Assembly (NCBI RefSeq): GCF_037646345.1
Contig: NZ_JBBEWR010000010.1
Coordinates: 62,001 to 126,000, forward strand
Length of the DNA: 64,000 nucleotides
Reading direction: 5' to 3'
Origin: Ascidiimonas aurantiaca
GTDB lineage: Bacteria > Bacteroidota > Bacteroidia > Flavobacteriales > Flavobacteriaceae
In this document: one piece after another, positions 35,162-43,161 of the stretch
Layout of the letters: the number at the start of each line of letters is the position of its first letter
Position numbering within the stretch: position 1 is the first letter of the stretch
Made by a program: the position numbers and the translations under genes
The notes under the pieces: generated by a model
Database searches by the model: none
What the model saw: only the letters and a program-made list of their open reading frames with translations
What the model was told of the DNA's origin: nothing

Positions 35162-37065
35162 GGTTGATTGCTTTTTATTTGTTGTAAAATCTTATTTATT
35201 ACATATACAGCCACCCCTCCGCCAATAAAGGCGAGAATGGCTATTACAAGATGGTCATCAAGAATGTGTGTCCAACGAAGAATAACAATTAGCAAAATGA
35301 GCACTACAGCGGTATAATAAATGGTCATGGCGGTATTACTAAAAAAATACACACGGGTATCGGGCGAGAACATCCCTATCACAAAGCCAATACCTCCAAA
35401 GAAAACAGCCAGTACCATTACATACAGTAAAATGGTTTTGTAATTGGTAATTTGTTGTAGAAGGGCTTCTATTCGGTTTAATTCTTCTGTAAGTTGGTCA
35501 GGTTTTTCTTCTCCGCCTCCAGACGCTTCCTGACCGCCGGATGTACCTCCTCCGGTTTCACTACCGGAACCTCCTGAGCTCTGTGAACCACCACCGCTAT
35601 GTTCACCTGGGTCTCCTCCTCCGCCTGAACCTGAATCTCCGCCGGAAGAACTACTCCCTCCTGATGAACCACTTCCTGTGTTAACACCCTGTCCCGCTTT
35701 ACCGGGAACGGTACTTGTTGACGTATTGGTGAGCTCGGTAGCTATTACCTGCCATAAATCATTATAGCCTTTATCATAGCCTAAGGCCCATATACCCATA
35801 CCTGCAAGTTTTTTAGACTTCAAATAATTGAGCTTTATACCCAGGGTAGAATCATTATCAAACCAACATTGTCTAAAGGAAGAGCTGCCATCCTTCACAG
35901 TGTACACAATCCAGGCACTCTGACTTACAGAATCATATTGAACGGGCATTCCGTCCAGAGAACTCCTTATATAGTCATATGTTCTGGAACCTAAACTTTT
36001 TACTACTTTGGCAGATCTATTACCACTTTCGGTGTCCCAAAGGTTTCCGTAAAACGGGAGTGCCAGCACCATTTTGGAGGATGGCACCTGGTTTGCGAGA
36101 TAATAATCAACTGAAGTAGATATGTTAAAAGGTTCCCACGTTTTGCCACTGTTTAACGGATCCACCGGGCCTGCTACTTTACTGGTAGGCCCATAATAAT
36201 TATAACCCATTACTACAAAACGATCTACCACGGGAATGAGTGTTTCAAAATCTATGGATTTTTCCCAGTCCACACTGGGAACCGACACATACAGTAAATT
36301 GTCTTTATTTACTTTTTTAAGTTCCTGCGACAACAAAAGTAGGAACCGGGCATATCGTTGTTTGTCTTCTTTATCAACGCCTTCAAAATCTACACAAACA
36401 CCATTTCCATTTCGTTTTTGTACCAGACTTACTAAATTTTCTACCAGTCGTGAAACCGATTTTTGGTCTCGTAGCAAGCGGCGATTATCTGATTTTCCAA
36501 AATTGGTTACTGTTAACAATACTTTTTTACCTCGGGCCTGGAGTGAATCTATTAACGGTGTAGTTTCCCAATCATGTACAGATTTTGGTTTACCATTACG
36601 GGGGTTTACCTCATATGAAAAATAGGCTACTGTGGTTATAAGAGAATAATTGAGTGTTTTATAAAGATCTTTTTCCCAATAAGGATACCAACCAAATACT
36701 TCATATTTGAGATCAAAAATGGAATCAGGTTCAAATGATTTTACTTCCAGCCCCTTCGTTTCATGTAAAACTACGTATGGATAATTATCTTTTTTACGTT
36801 CAAGTTTATGCTGTTCATGAATATATTGCCTCGCCAGTTTTACTGAATCATCGTGGTGAAAGAAGTTTTTAAAGGATAAGGTTTTTTCAATTTTTTTGAG
36901 GTCTGCTTTAAATTTCCCGGCTTTTGCAAGTTCCTTAGTAGCCTGTTTTTTTTCTGTTTCTGCTTTTGTGGAAGTAGTATCCTGACCAAACGCCGTATTC
37001 CCATACGGGTTACAAAAACAAAACATGAAAACCATAGAAAGTATTATTGGTTTTAAGCTCTTCAT
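35158..37065 (-). CDS. Membrane-anchored GH18-type glycoside hydrolase, first gene of the CIS operon
   Basis: A 635-residue exported protein: signal peptide (about 1-28), a Lys-rich helix (35-95), a GH18 domain (about 122-442), a Gly/Ser-rich linker (about 454-520), a short helix, and three hydrophobic segments (about 544-566, 577-597, 605-626). The GH18 active-site strand reads NGVCVDFEGV, with the catalytic Glu228 and Asp226 kept while the two earlier Asp positions of the usual DGxDxDxE motif are Asn221 and Cys224. It resembles YaaH/SleL-like N-acetylglucosaminidases more than true chitinases. It probably works at peptidoglycan in the periplasm. Being the first gene of the CIS operon, it may clear or mark the wall at the docking site. 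Confidence 0.85.
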   Translation of the reverse strand: MKSLKPIILSMVFMFCFCNPYGNTAFGQDTTSTKAETEKKQATKELAKAGKFKADLKKIEKTLSFKNFFHHDDSVKLARQYIHEQHKLERKKDNYPYVVLHETKGLEVKSFEPDSIFDLKYEVFGWYPYWEKDLYKTLNYSLITTVAYFSYEVNPRNGKPKSVHDWETTPLIDSLQARGKKVLLTVTNFGKSDNRRLLRDQKSVSRLVENLVSLVQKRNGNGVCVDFEGVDKEDKQRYARFLLLLSQELKKVNKDNLLYVSVPSVDWEKSIDFETLIPVVDRFVVMGYNYYGPTSKVAGPVDPLNSGKTWEPFNISTSVDYYLANQVPSSKMVLALPFYGNLWDTESGNRSAKVVKSLGSRTYDYIRSSLDGMPVQYDSVSQSAWIVYTVKDGSSSFRQCWFDNDSTLGIKLNYLKSKKLAGMGIWALGYDKGYNDLWQVIATELTNTSTSTVPGKAGQGVNTGSGSSGGSSSSGGDSGSGGGGDPGEHSGGGSQSSGGSGSETGGGTSGGQEASGGGEEKPDQLTEELNRIEALLQQITNYKTILLYVMVLAVFFGGIGFVIGMFSPDTRVYFFSNTAMTIYYTAVVLILLIVILRWTHILDDHLVIAILAFIGGGVAVYVINKILQQIKSNQP

Positions 37066-37435
37066 AGTTGGTTATTAACAAAAAACAGCCGTATTTTAAA
37101 AAAAACACTTGCTTTTACAGGGGCCTGAATCACCTTAAAAAAAAAGGTAAGCATGGCTAATATACATAAAATACTTACTTCTAAACAAATACTTAAAACA
37201 CAAAAAATACAATAAAATACAATGAAAATTGTAAGTTAAATATTTTTAAACTTACAACTCCTTTAGTATTAACGTTTAAAATGAGGTACTTCAAAAATAG
37301 AATAAGAGTTTTGAAAATATAAGCGTAGAAACATTTGCTTTTAAAAACAGGTATTTATACCTGTATGTTGATATTGGTATAAATACGGTTCTATAAAGCA
37401 GAAAAGAGTTATTTATCTGGGAGGCGTACCCTTAT
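37066..37435 (-). promoter_or_regulatory. Leader and promoter region of the 23-kb CIS operon
   Basis: An AT-rich spacer that must hold the promoter of the CIS operon. It contains a perfect inverted repeat with 9-bp arms (TTGTAAGTT/AACTTACAA) and an 11-bp centre at 37229-37257, a short hairpin ACCTT...AAGGT near 37130-37147, and a TAnnTTTG match on the minus strand at 37292-37299 without a clear -33 TTG. None of the CRP/FNR-like boxes found elsewhere in the window is present. Confidence 0.45.
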
Positions 37436-38812
37436 TTACTCGCAAATTACGGTTTGGACATCAAAAAGTGTAGGTACTTCACCAGACCAGTTAAACTTTT
37501 CACCTACTGCTTCCAATAACGCTTCTGCCCCGCTGTGTTCGCCATGAACGGTGTAAATGACTTCAGGACGATTTTTGATAGCTGAGAGCCACCATAAGAG
37601 CTCATCTTTATCAGCGTGAGCCGATAATGAATGTACCTGTACTATACGGGCATTAACGGGATAATCTTTACCAAAAAAGCGTAACGTTTCAGCACCTTCC
37701 TGTAATTTCCTGCCTCGGGTACCTTCTGCCTGAAATCCTGCCAAAAGTACTGTTGTAGATTCTTCATCAATGAGTTGTTTAAGGTAGGTAAGTACTCTTC
37801 CGCCGGTTATCATACCACTTCCTGCTATGATAACTTTAGGTTGCGGGTTGTCTATTATTTCCCAGGTTTCCCGATATGACGTTACTAAAGTCATTCGATT
37901 CATCATTGCCCGGCATTCGTTGTCGGAGAGTTGATGCCAGTTCATATAGGCCCTGAACACATCTAATACTTCCATTCCCATAGGACTGTCTATAATTACG
38001 GGAATGTTAGGAATACGATTTTTTTCATAGAGTTTCCAAAAAGTATAAATTAGACGCTGTGCCCTTTCTACTGCAAAACTGGGAATAATAAGGTTACCTC
38101 TTTTGTAAATAGCATCCATAACCAGTTCTGTAAGTATGGTGTCCAGATCTTCTTCGGGATGCAAGCGGTCTCCATAGGTACTTTCTATAAAAAGAAAATC
38201 GGCTTTTTCAGGTCTTTCCGGGGGAAACAGCAAGGGGTCTTTTATGCGTCCTATATCTCCTGAAAAAACAAATCTTTTTCCATAAATATCCAGCTCTATA
38301 AAGGTGGCTCCCAGAATATGCCCGTTGTACCGAAAGCGGCATTTTACATTTTCTGAAAGATAGATCCAGGTGCTTTTAGGTTCGGGTTGCATAAATGCCA
38401 GGGTCTCTTCCACATCTTCCTGGGTATATAAAGGAAGTGCAGGGTCATGCTTACTGTACCCTTCTTCATTGGCACGTTCTGCTTCTTCTTCCTGTATTTT
38501 GGCACTGTCTGCCAATATGATTCTGGTAATGGCCAAAGTGGGCAAAGTACCCATTATTTTACCTTGAAACCCTTCTTTTACAAGCCTGGGCAGGTATCCT
38601 ACATGATCTAAATGGCCATGCGTAAGCAATATTATATCAATTTTACCGGCCTCATACGGAAAAGGCTGCCAGTTTAATTGTCGTAATTCTTTTAGCCCCT
38701 GAAAAAGGCCACAATCTACCATAATGGTAAGTTCGGGCGTTTCTAGCAGAAATTTAGAGCCCGTTACGGTACCGGAAGCACCTAGAAAATGTATTTTTAC
38801 GGGAGTACTCAT
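37436..38812 (-). CDS. Metallo-beta-lactamase/beta-CASP family hydrolase (YSH1-like)
   Basis: A 458-residue cytosolic enzyme of the beta-CASP branch of metallo-beta-lactamases, whose members cleave RNA (CPSF73/RNase J relatives). The metal-binding motif LTHGHLDHVGY (about 62-72) is intact, and further conserved blocks are visible (FVFSGDIGR, FIESTYGDR, VIIAGSGMITGGR, and QVHSLSAHAD, which carries a late His). The C-terminal portion has the RNA-specificity (RMMBL) features. It is adjacent to the ATP-cone nuclease gene with no spacer, so the pair is co-transcribed. The upstream usp operon shares the strand. The substrate is not determined. Confidence 0.9.
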   Translation of the reverse strand: MSTPVKIHFLGASGTVTGSKFLLETPELTIMVDCGLFQGLKELRQLNWQPFPYEAGKIDIILLTHGHLDHVGYLPRLVKEGFQGKIMGTLPTLAITRIILADSAKIQEEEAERANEEGYSKHDPALPLYTQEDVEETLAFMQPEPKSTWIYLSENVKCRFRYNGHILGATFIELDIYGKRFVFSGDIGRIKDPLLFPPERPEKADFLFIESTYGDRLHPEEDLDTILTELVMDAIYKRGNLIIPSFAVERAQRLIYTFWKLYEKNRIPNIPVIIDSPMGMEVLDVFRAYMNWHQLSDNECRAMMNRMTLVTSYRETWEIIDNPQPKVIIAGSGMITGGRVLTYLKQLIDEESTTVLLAGFQAEGTRGRKLQEGAETLRFFGKDYPVNARIVQVHSLSAHADKDELLWWLSAIKNRPEVIYTVHGEHSGAEALLEAVGEKFNWSGEVPTLFDVQTVICE

Positions 38813-39655
38813 TTAAGCATTTTCGCAAAGTGCCTTTGCTTCATTTATGATTCGATTTTTTCGTTTTTCAGAAATTCCCAGATAATCCATAAAAAAAGAT
38901 TGTTCTACCAGTTCTCTGCAAAGCACTACGCCCCTGTCAAGTAAAAACTGTTTTTCTCTCTTACTTAATAAAACAGAAGAGGTAATGGGATGTAACCCTA
39001 AACGATCAATACGTTCTTTTAAACTATTTTGTTTGGGATGATCCCAACTCAACAGATAAAGTCCGGCACATTTACCGTACTCAAGTGCCTGTGAAGTAAA
39101 CCGGGTATTGGTGGCTACCCACGCATCTGTAAGAGGTGAATGCGAAGAGGGCGTATTCCATTTTTTTTGAATATCACTAAACCTGCTAACTATGTATAGC
39201 GGTATTTTTACGTCACATTTTCTGCCGGCATCTGCATGAAACTTACACTCCACCATCATGAAAGATCCATTTTTTCCGGCAATTACATCTACTTCATGTT
39301 TCACACATTCCCCCTGTACAATTTCGCCTATCTGGATACTGTATCCGGAATATTTTAATACGGCCCCTACAAAGCGTTCGAAAGGAAAACCGGTAGGCCC
39401 CAATTCATAAATAGCTTTTTTTAGTTTGTACTTTGACGCAAAAAGGGAATGCTTTTTCTTGAGAAGGGCAAAGGCTCTATTGTAGATCTCTTTGGTTGAA
39501 ATTCCCGGATATAACTCTTCGGTAACCAATTGAATAATTTCGTCTATATCGACCTCTCTGGCTCCGCTCTTTTTTAAAGAAGAACGAAGCTTCCCGACAG
39601 AGAACAAGGTTCTCTCTCCGGAAGCTTTGATTATTTCGATACCTTTTTCATTCAT
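38813..39655 (-). CDS. ATP-cone domain fused to an Mrr-like PD-(D/E)XK nuclease
   Basis: 280 residues. Residues about 5-85 have the ATP-cone pattern (IEIIKASGERTLFSVGKLRS), a nucleotide-sensing module best known from ribonucleotide reductases and NrdR. Residues about 88-180 look like a restriction-endonuclease fold: Glu93 in the first helix, Asp123 in HEVDVIA, and the Glu136-x-Lys138 pair in VECKFH. The C-terminal 90 residues are unassigned. No methylase or partner typical of a restriction system is adjacent. The end abuts the MBL gene. A nucleotide-regulated nuclease is inferred. Confidence 0.75.
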   Translation of the reverse strand: MNEKGIEIIKASGERTLFSVGKLRSSLKKSGAREVDIDEIIQLVTEELYPGISTKEIYNRAFALLKKKHSLFASKYKLKKAIYELGPTGFPFERFVGAVLKYSGYSIQIGEIVQGECVKHEVDVIAGKNGSFMMVECKFHADAGRKCDVKIPLYIVSRFSDIQKKWNTPSSHSPLTDAWVATNTRFTSQALEYGKCAGLYLLSWDHPKQNSLKERIDRLGLHPITSSVLLSKREKQFLLDRGVVLCRELVEQSFFMDYLGISEKRKNRIINEAKALCENA

Positions 39656-39678
39656 GTACCTACAAGCAATTAACGTGT

Positions 39679-40080
39679 CTAACCAAAATACGTTCGTATC
39701 ATGGCTTTCATCTGGTTTTCGGTCATACTGTCTGACCGTTGTACCAGTGTGACCTTCTCTCCTATTGCTTTAAAATTTGATTTGAGTTCTTCGTCAAATT
39801 TAAGACGGGTATCCGCAGGTCCATAAATTGCAATCTCGTCAGTATCTTTTAAATGAGATGCTATTTCTTTGAAATAATTTTTAAGCTGATGCTTTTCCCG
39901 TTCGGTAAATTTGCTGTCCTGTACCACATCCTGAGGACCCCATCGGGTTTTAGATCTCGCACCTCCTACAGCTTTATAATTCTCAACTTCTGAGAAAATA
40001 GTGTGCAAATGCTCCTCATTTTCTGTTATAGTAAATAAAAAGGCTTTTTCTCTATCTATCCAGATACCTGTTTTTTTCAT
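39679..40080 (-). CDS. Hypothetical protein of the stress cluster
   Basis: A 133-residue soluble protein of the sort often found next to Usp genes in Bacteroidota. The opening strand (TGIWIDREKAFLF) and the late DEIAIYGPADTRLKFDEEL stretch hint at an eRF1/pelota-like alpha-beta fold, which would be related to ribosome or translation factors, but no GGQ motif is present and the assignment is weak. It lies 23 bp after the last usp gene of the operon and 23 bp before the nuclease gene. Confidence 0.6.
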   Translation of the reverse strand: MKKTGIWIDREKAFLFTITENEEHLHTIFSEVENYKAVGGARSKTRWGPQDVVQDSKFTEREKHQLKNYFKEIASHLKDTDEIAIYGPADTRLKFDEELKSNFKAIGEKVTLVQRSDSMTENQMKAMIRTYFG

Positions 40081-40103
40081 GTTATATCTATTTAATTAAA
40101 TGA

Positions 40104-40946
40104 TTAAGAACGGTGCATTACCAGAAGTGGTACACGAGTATGGTACCCCACACCTTTAATGACCGGTTTTTTGAAAATTGAACTAAGGAATCCCTGTTTT
40201 TTATGCACCATAGCAATCATGTCAATATCCCTGCTTTCCACAAAACATCGAATGGCTGTTTCCGGCTCTATATTGGTAAGTGTATGACTGGAAGTTGAAA
40301 TATCTTTTAACCCTTCTAACAGTGCTTTTTTATTAGACAACTGTTCTGAAGTCAGCTCGTCATGTTGCGACACATGCATTACGCGCACTACACATCCAAG
40401 TTTGGAAGCCAGTTGAAGAAAAACATCGAGTTCTTTGGATTTAAAAGGAAACTTAAGCGATGTTGGGAACACAATTTCTCTGGGAAGTTTGATCTCTGCG
40501 GTTTCGGGAACTGCCAGCACGGGACAACCTTCAAGGTTTTCCATCACACTCACAGCATTGCTGCCAAACCATACTTCTTTGGCGCCAGTGGCGCCTTTGG
40601 TTCCCATGATCACCATATAGATGTCTTTTTGTACAATAATATCTTTGATAGCTTCGGTTAGAAAATTGTACGTTGAAACCGTCTCAAAAGAATGATTTTC
40701 GTTTCTTTTATCAGCTTCCAGCTCCTCTGTAAGCTCTTTGAGCGCTTCAAGTGATTCATTATACGCTTTGTCAAATGCAGGGTTACCCGCTTCAAGCACC
40801 ATTAGGTTTGAAGTGGTATAACTATCGGCCCCAAAAGTGTTTAACAAAATAAATACGCAAGGTTCATCACGAAACAACTGTGTGGCATATTCCACAGCTC
40901 TTTTTGCATTTGTTGAAAAATCGGTTGGCACTAAAATTTGTTTCAT
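40104..40946 (-). CDS. Universal stress protein (tandem Usp), third in operon
   Basis: A 280-residue protein made of two Usp-like halves. The first half starts MKQILVPTDFSTNAKRAVEY and has a nucleotide-binding glycine motif GTKGATGAKEVWFGSNAVSV (about 115-134). The second half (about 150-280) is degenerate and lacks that motif. Single-copy ATP-type Usp domains sense nucleotide state; here only the N-terminal half appears able to bind. The gene is 10 bp after the second usp gene. The operon probably starts at the CRP/FNR-like box upstream of the first usp gene. Confidence 0.92.
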   Translation of the reverse strand: MKQILVPTDFSTNAKRAVEYATQLFRDEPCVFILLNTFGADSYTTSNLMVLEAGNPAFDKAYNESLEALKELTEELEADKRNENHSFETVSTYNFLTEAIKDIIVQKDIYMVIMGTKGATGAKEVWFGSNAVSVMENLEGCPVLAVPETAEIKLPREIVFPTSLKFPFKSKELDVFLQLASKLGCVVRVMHVSQHDELTSEQLSNKKALLEGLKDISTSSHTLTNIEPETAIRCFVESRDIDMIAMVHKKQGFLSSIFKKPVIKGVGYHTRVPLLVMHRS

Positions 40947-40956
40947 ACTATTTTTT

Positions 40957-41808
40957 TTAATGTACTTCTGGCATTACCAGAAAAGGTTTACCCGCTTTAA
41001 AAGCTACTCTTTTAATTACTCTTTCGTTTAAAAGCTTCTCTAGGAAACTGTGTTGGTTATTCACCATTGCAAGCATACCTATAGATGTATTTTGAGAATA
41101 CTCATTAATGATCTCTGCTATACTACTTTTGTGCTGATTAATTTCTTCTTCGGCTATGGTAAGGCCTGAAAGTAGCTTTTTAAGTTCTTCTTTATTGTTG
41201 TGTTGCTCTTCAGTAAAAGTGGAGTCTTCCTGAATATGAAGAACCCGTACGGTTGAACTCCACAATGATGCTAATTCTTTAAGTGGTTTTATTTCCTGTT
41301 CTTCAAATACGCGTTTATAATCTGTTGGGAAAAGGATCTGCTCGGGGATATCATAAGAATAGTCTCCCGGTACAGCAATTACAGGGCAAAAGTCTATGTT
41401 TTTTATTATACTTACTGTACTGCTCCCCATAAAGATCTCTTTTGCCGCTGTAGAGCCTTTGGTTCCCATAAAAATATAAGAAATGTTTTTGGAAATAGCA
41501 GTTTTACCTACGGCATTCACTAGAGAATCTGAAACCAGTACACTCTTAATAGTGTGTTTGGCATTGTTGTGTGAGTCCTGAATGCGCTTCATAAAATCTT
41601 CCATTTCATATTCAGCACTGCGCCTTAAAGCATCGTGAAGACGGGTACCTCTTGCGCGGTTTATACGGCTACTCAATTCTGAAGGGCTCGCCTGATAAGA
41701 ATTAAGTATATAAAAAGTGCTTTCTTCATTTTCAAAAAGGTACAGGGCATATTTTACCGCATTCCAGGAATCTGAAGAAAAATCAACAGGTAAAAGTATA
41801 TGTTTCAT
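40957..41808 (-). CDS. Universal stress protein (tandem Usp), second in operon
   Basis: 283 residues from MKHILLPVDFSSDSWN at 41808; a longer frame from 41853 would overlap the first usp gene and adds a non-family sequence. The N-terminal Usp half has the glycine motif GTKGSTAAKEIFMGSSTVSI. The C-terminal half is again degenerate. It is a close paralogue of its two neighbours, implying local duplication. Confidence 0.92.
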   Translation of the reverse strand: MKHILLPVDFSSDSWNAVKYALYLFENEESTFYILNSYQASPSELSSRINRARGTRLHDALRRSAEYEMEDFMKRIQDSHNNAKHTIKSVLVSDSLVNAVGKTAISKNISYIFMGTKGSTAAKEIFMGSSTVSIIKNIDFCPVIAVPGDYSYDIPEQILFPTDYKRVFEEQEIKPLKELASLWSSTVRVLHIQEDSTFTEEQHNNKEELKKLLSGLTIAEEEINQHKSSIAEIINEYSQNTSIGMLAMVNNQHSFLEKLLNERVIKRVAFKAGKPFLVMPEVH

Positions 41809-41836
41809 TTGTTGTTTTTTTAAGTCAAAGATACGA

Positions 41837-42682
41837 TTAATGCGAGGTATCACGCATTACCAGAAAAGGGATATCGATATGAAACCCAATATCATCTACA
41901 TTTTGACGCAGAAGTAAACGTTCAAAAAATGAGTGCTTGCGATTCATCATGGCCAGCATATCAAATTTGTTGATCTCAAGATATTCATAAATAGCTTTAG
42001 GCATTACCTGCCCTTCAAGTTCTTTGAAAGTATGCTCAATCCCTTGCATACATTCTTCTATGAACTCTCTGTTTTTTTCCTGTTTTTCTGATATGTCCCC
42101 TTCTTCCAGAACGTGCAGCACTGTAATAGATGCATTGAAATTCTTTGCTATTTCACAAACGGCTTTAAGCTCACGACGTTTGTACATAGTAAGATAATCT
42201 GAAGGAAAAAGAATTTTTTCTACAGGAGTAAAATGACAATTTTCAGGAATAGCCAGTACCGGAACTGTTGCTTTTCGCAATACAAAAACGGTATTGCTTC
42301 CTAAAAATATTTCTTTGGCACCGGTAGCTCCCTGGGTACCCATAACTACCATATCGATATCTTCACGCTCTACTACTTCTTTTATTTCATCACTTAAAAT
42401 ATTAAAAGCAGAAAGGGTTTCGTAAGTGTGTTTGGGGTTAGGGTAGTTTTCTTTGGCTTTCACTACGGTATTCTCCAAACCGGAGAGGGACACCTCTATC
42501 ATAGGATCCGGAAGTCCGCTAAAAGCAGGCCCTCCCATCATATAATCCATACGATAAAAGGCAGGCACATACGTATGCAAAAAGTAAAAGGTACAATCCT
42601 CATCTTTAAACAATTGTAAAGCATACGCTATTGCATTCCAGGCATTATTTGAAAAATCAGTTGGTAATACTATTCTTTTCAT
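41837..42682 (-). CDS. Universal stress protein (tandem Usp), first in operon
   Basis: 281 residues with the standard opening MKRIVLPTDFSNNAWNAIAY and a canonical GTQGATGAKEIFLGSNTVFV nucleotide-binding motif (about 113-132). It is the first gene of a six-gene minus-strand run (three usp genes, the small hypothetical gene, the nuclease and the MBL gene). A CRP/FNR-like box 53-66 bp upstream with a perfect -7 element indicates regulated transcription, probably under low oxygen or stress. Confidence 0.93.
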   Translation of the reverse strand: MKRIVLPTDFSNNAWNAIAYALQLFKDEDCTFYFLHTYVPAFYRMDYMMGGPAFSGLPDPMIEVSLSGLENTVVKAKENYPNPKHTYETLSAFNILSDEIKEVVEREDIDMVVMGTQGATGAKEIFLGSNTVFVLRKATVPVLAIPENCHFTPVEKILFPSDYLTMYKRRELKAVCEIAKNFNASITVLHVLEEGDISEKQEKNREFIEECMQGIEHTFKELEGQVMPKAIYEYLEINKFDMLAMMNRKHSFFERLLLRQNVDDIGFHIDIPFLVMRDTSH

Positions 42683-42704
42683 TACGGCAAATTTTAACTC
42701 TCAA

Positions 42705-42748
42705 CAAATCTAATTACCGCTTTTTGGCCATACCATGATATTTGTCAG
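42705..42748 (-). promoter_or_regulatory. CRP/FNR-like box and -7 element of the usp operon
   Basis: The box ATGAT-ATTT-GTCAG is at 42735-42748. The -7 box CAAATCTA (read TAGATTTG toward usp) is at 42705-42712 and is a perfect TAnnTTTG match. The centre-to-centre distance is 33 bp. Confidence 0.82.
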
Positions 42749-42854
42749 CATACAGCAAGGATTCATATTTGTCTTTGTTATACTATCTCAAAACTTTAAT
42801 GATGTTTTAACAGTGTAAGCTTTTAATATTTAGTATTTTGTAATAAAAAAACAA

Positions 42855-43088
42855 ATGAAAGGACTTTCCGTTTTTTTCTGGGTTTTTCTGGCCACTTTTC
42901 TATTGATACTGGTAACTGTTATGGCCTCAATGGATTTTTCATTCGGCTGGGTATTTTATGTAATGCTTGCCGGCCAGGGGGTAACATTGATAATGGTTTA
43001 TAAGGTATTAACCGATCGTTACTCTACGCAAAAAACGTTTAAAGATTTTTATGAAGATCACCCTATTGGAAACAATCCGGAATACTAA
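42855..43088 (+). CDS. Small two-TM membrane protein upstream of ccoI
   Basis: A 77-residue protein with two hydrophobic segments (about 5-24 and 30-50) and a polar tail containing YSTQKTFKDFYEDHP. It is not recognised by a named family. It is divergent from the usp operon and in the orientation of the cbb3 genes, ending 1 bp before the CRP/FNR-like box of ccoI. It is therefore on a separate promoter. A role linked to the oxidase is possible but unproven. Confidence 0.7.
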   Translation: MKGLSVFFWVFLATFLLILVTVMASMDFSFGWVFYVMLAGQGVTLIMVYKVLTDRYSTQKTFKDFYEDHPIGNNPEY

Positions 43089-43132
43089 CTGATAATTATC
43101 ATGGTTTAAATTCCCCGGCTTACGCAAATTTG
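43089..43132 (+). promoter_or_regulatory. CRP/FNR-like box and -7 element of ccoI
   Basis: The box CTGAT-AATT-ATCAT is at 43089-43102. CAAATTTG, a one-mismatch TAnnTTTG, is at 43125-43132. The centre-to-centre distance is 33 bp, and the ccoI start codon is 29 bp further downstream. Confidence 0.78.
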
Positions 43133-43161
43133 CTGTTAATATTTGAGCAAATTAGTGTTTT

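Noticed and set aside
14055..37065. Reading the cluster as a type VI secretion system or as an intact prophage
   Set aside because: No TssJ, TssL, TssM or ClpV genes are present, and no capsid, terminase, portal, integrase or lysis genes were seen. DUF5908, LysM, DUF4255 and the single-module AAA+ protein indicate an Afp/PVC-type system.
37281..37294. TGA-N6-TCA sequence (ATGAGGTACTTCAA) upstream of the CIS operon
   Set aside because: The half-sites do not match the ATGAC/ATCAG pattern and there is no -7 element at 33 bp. It does not support CIS control by the same regulator.
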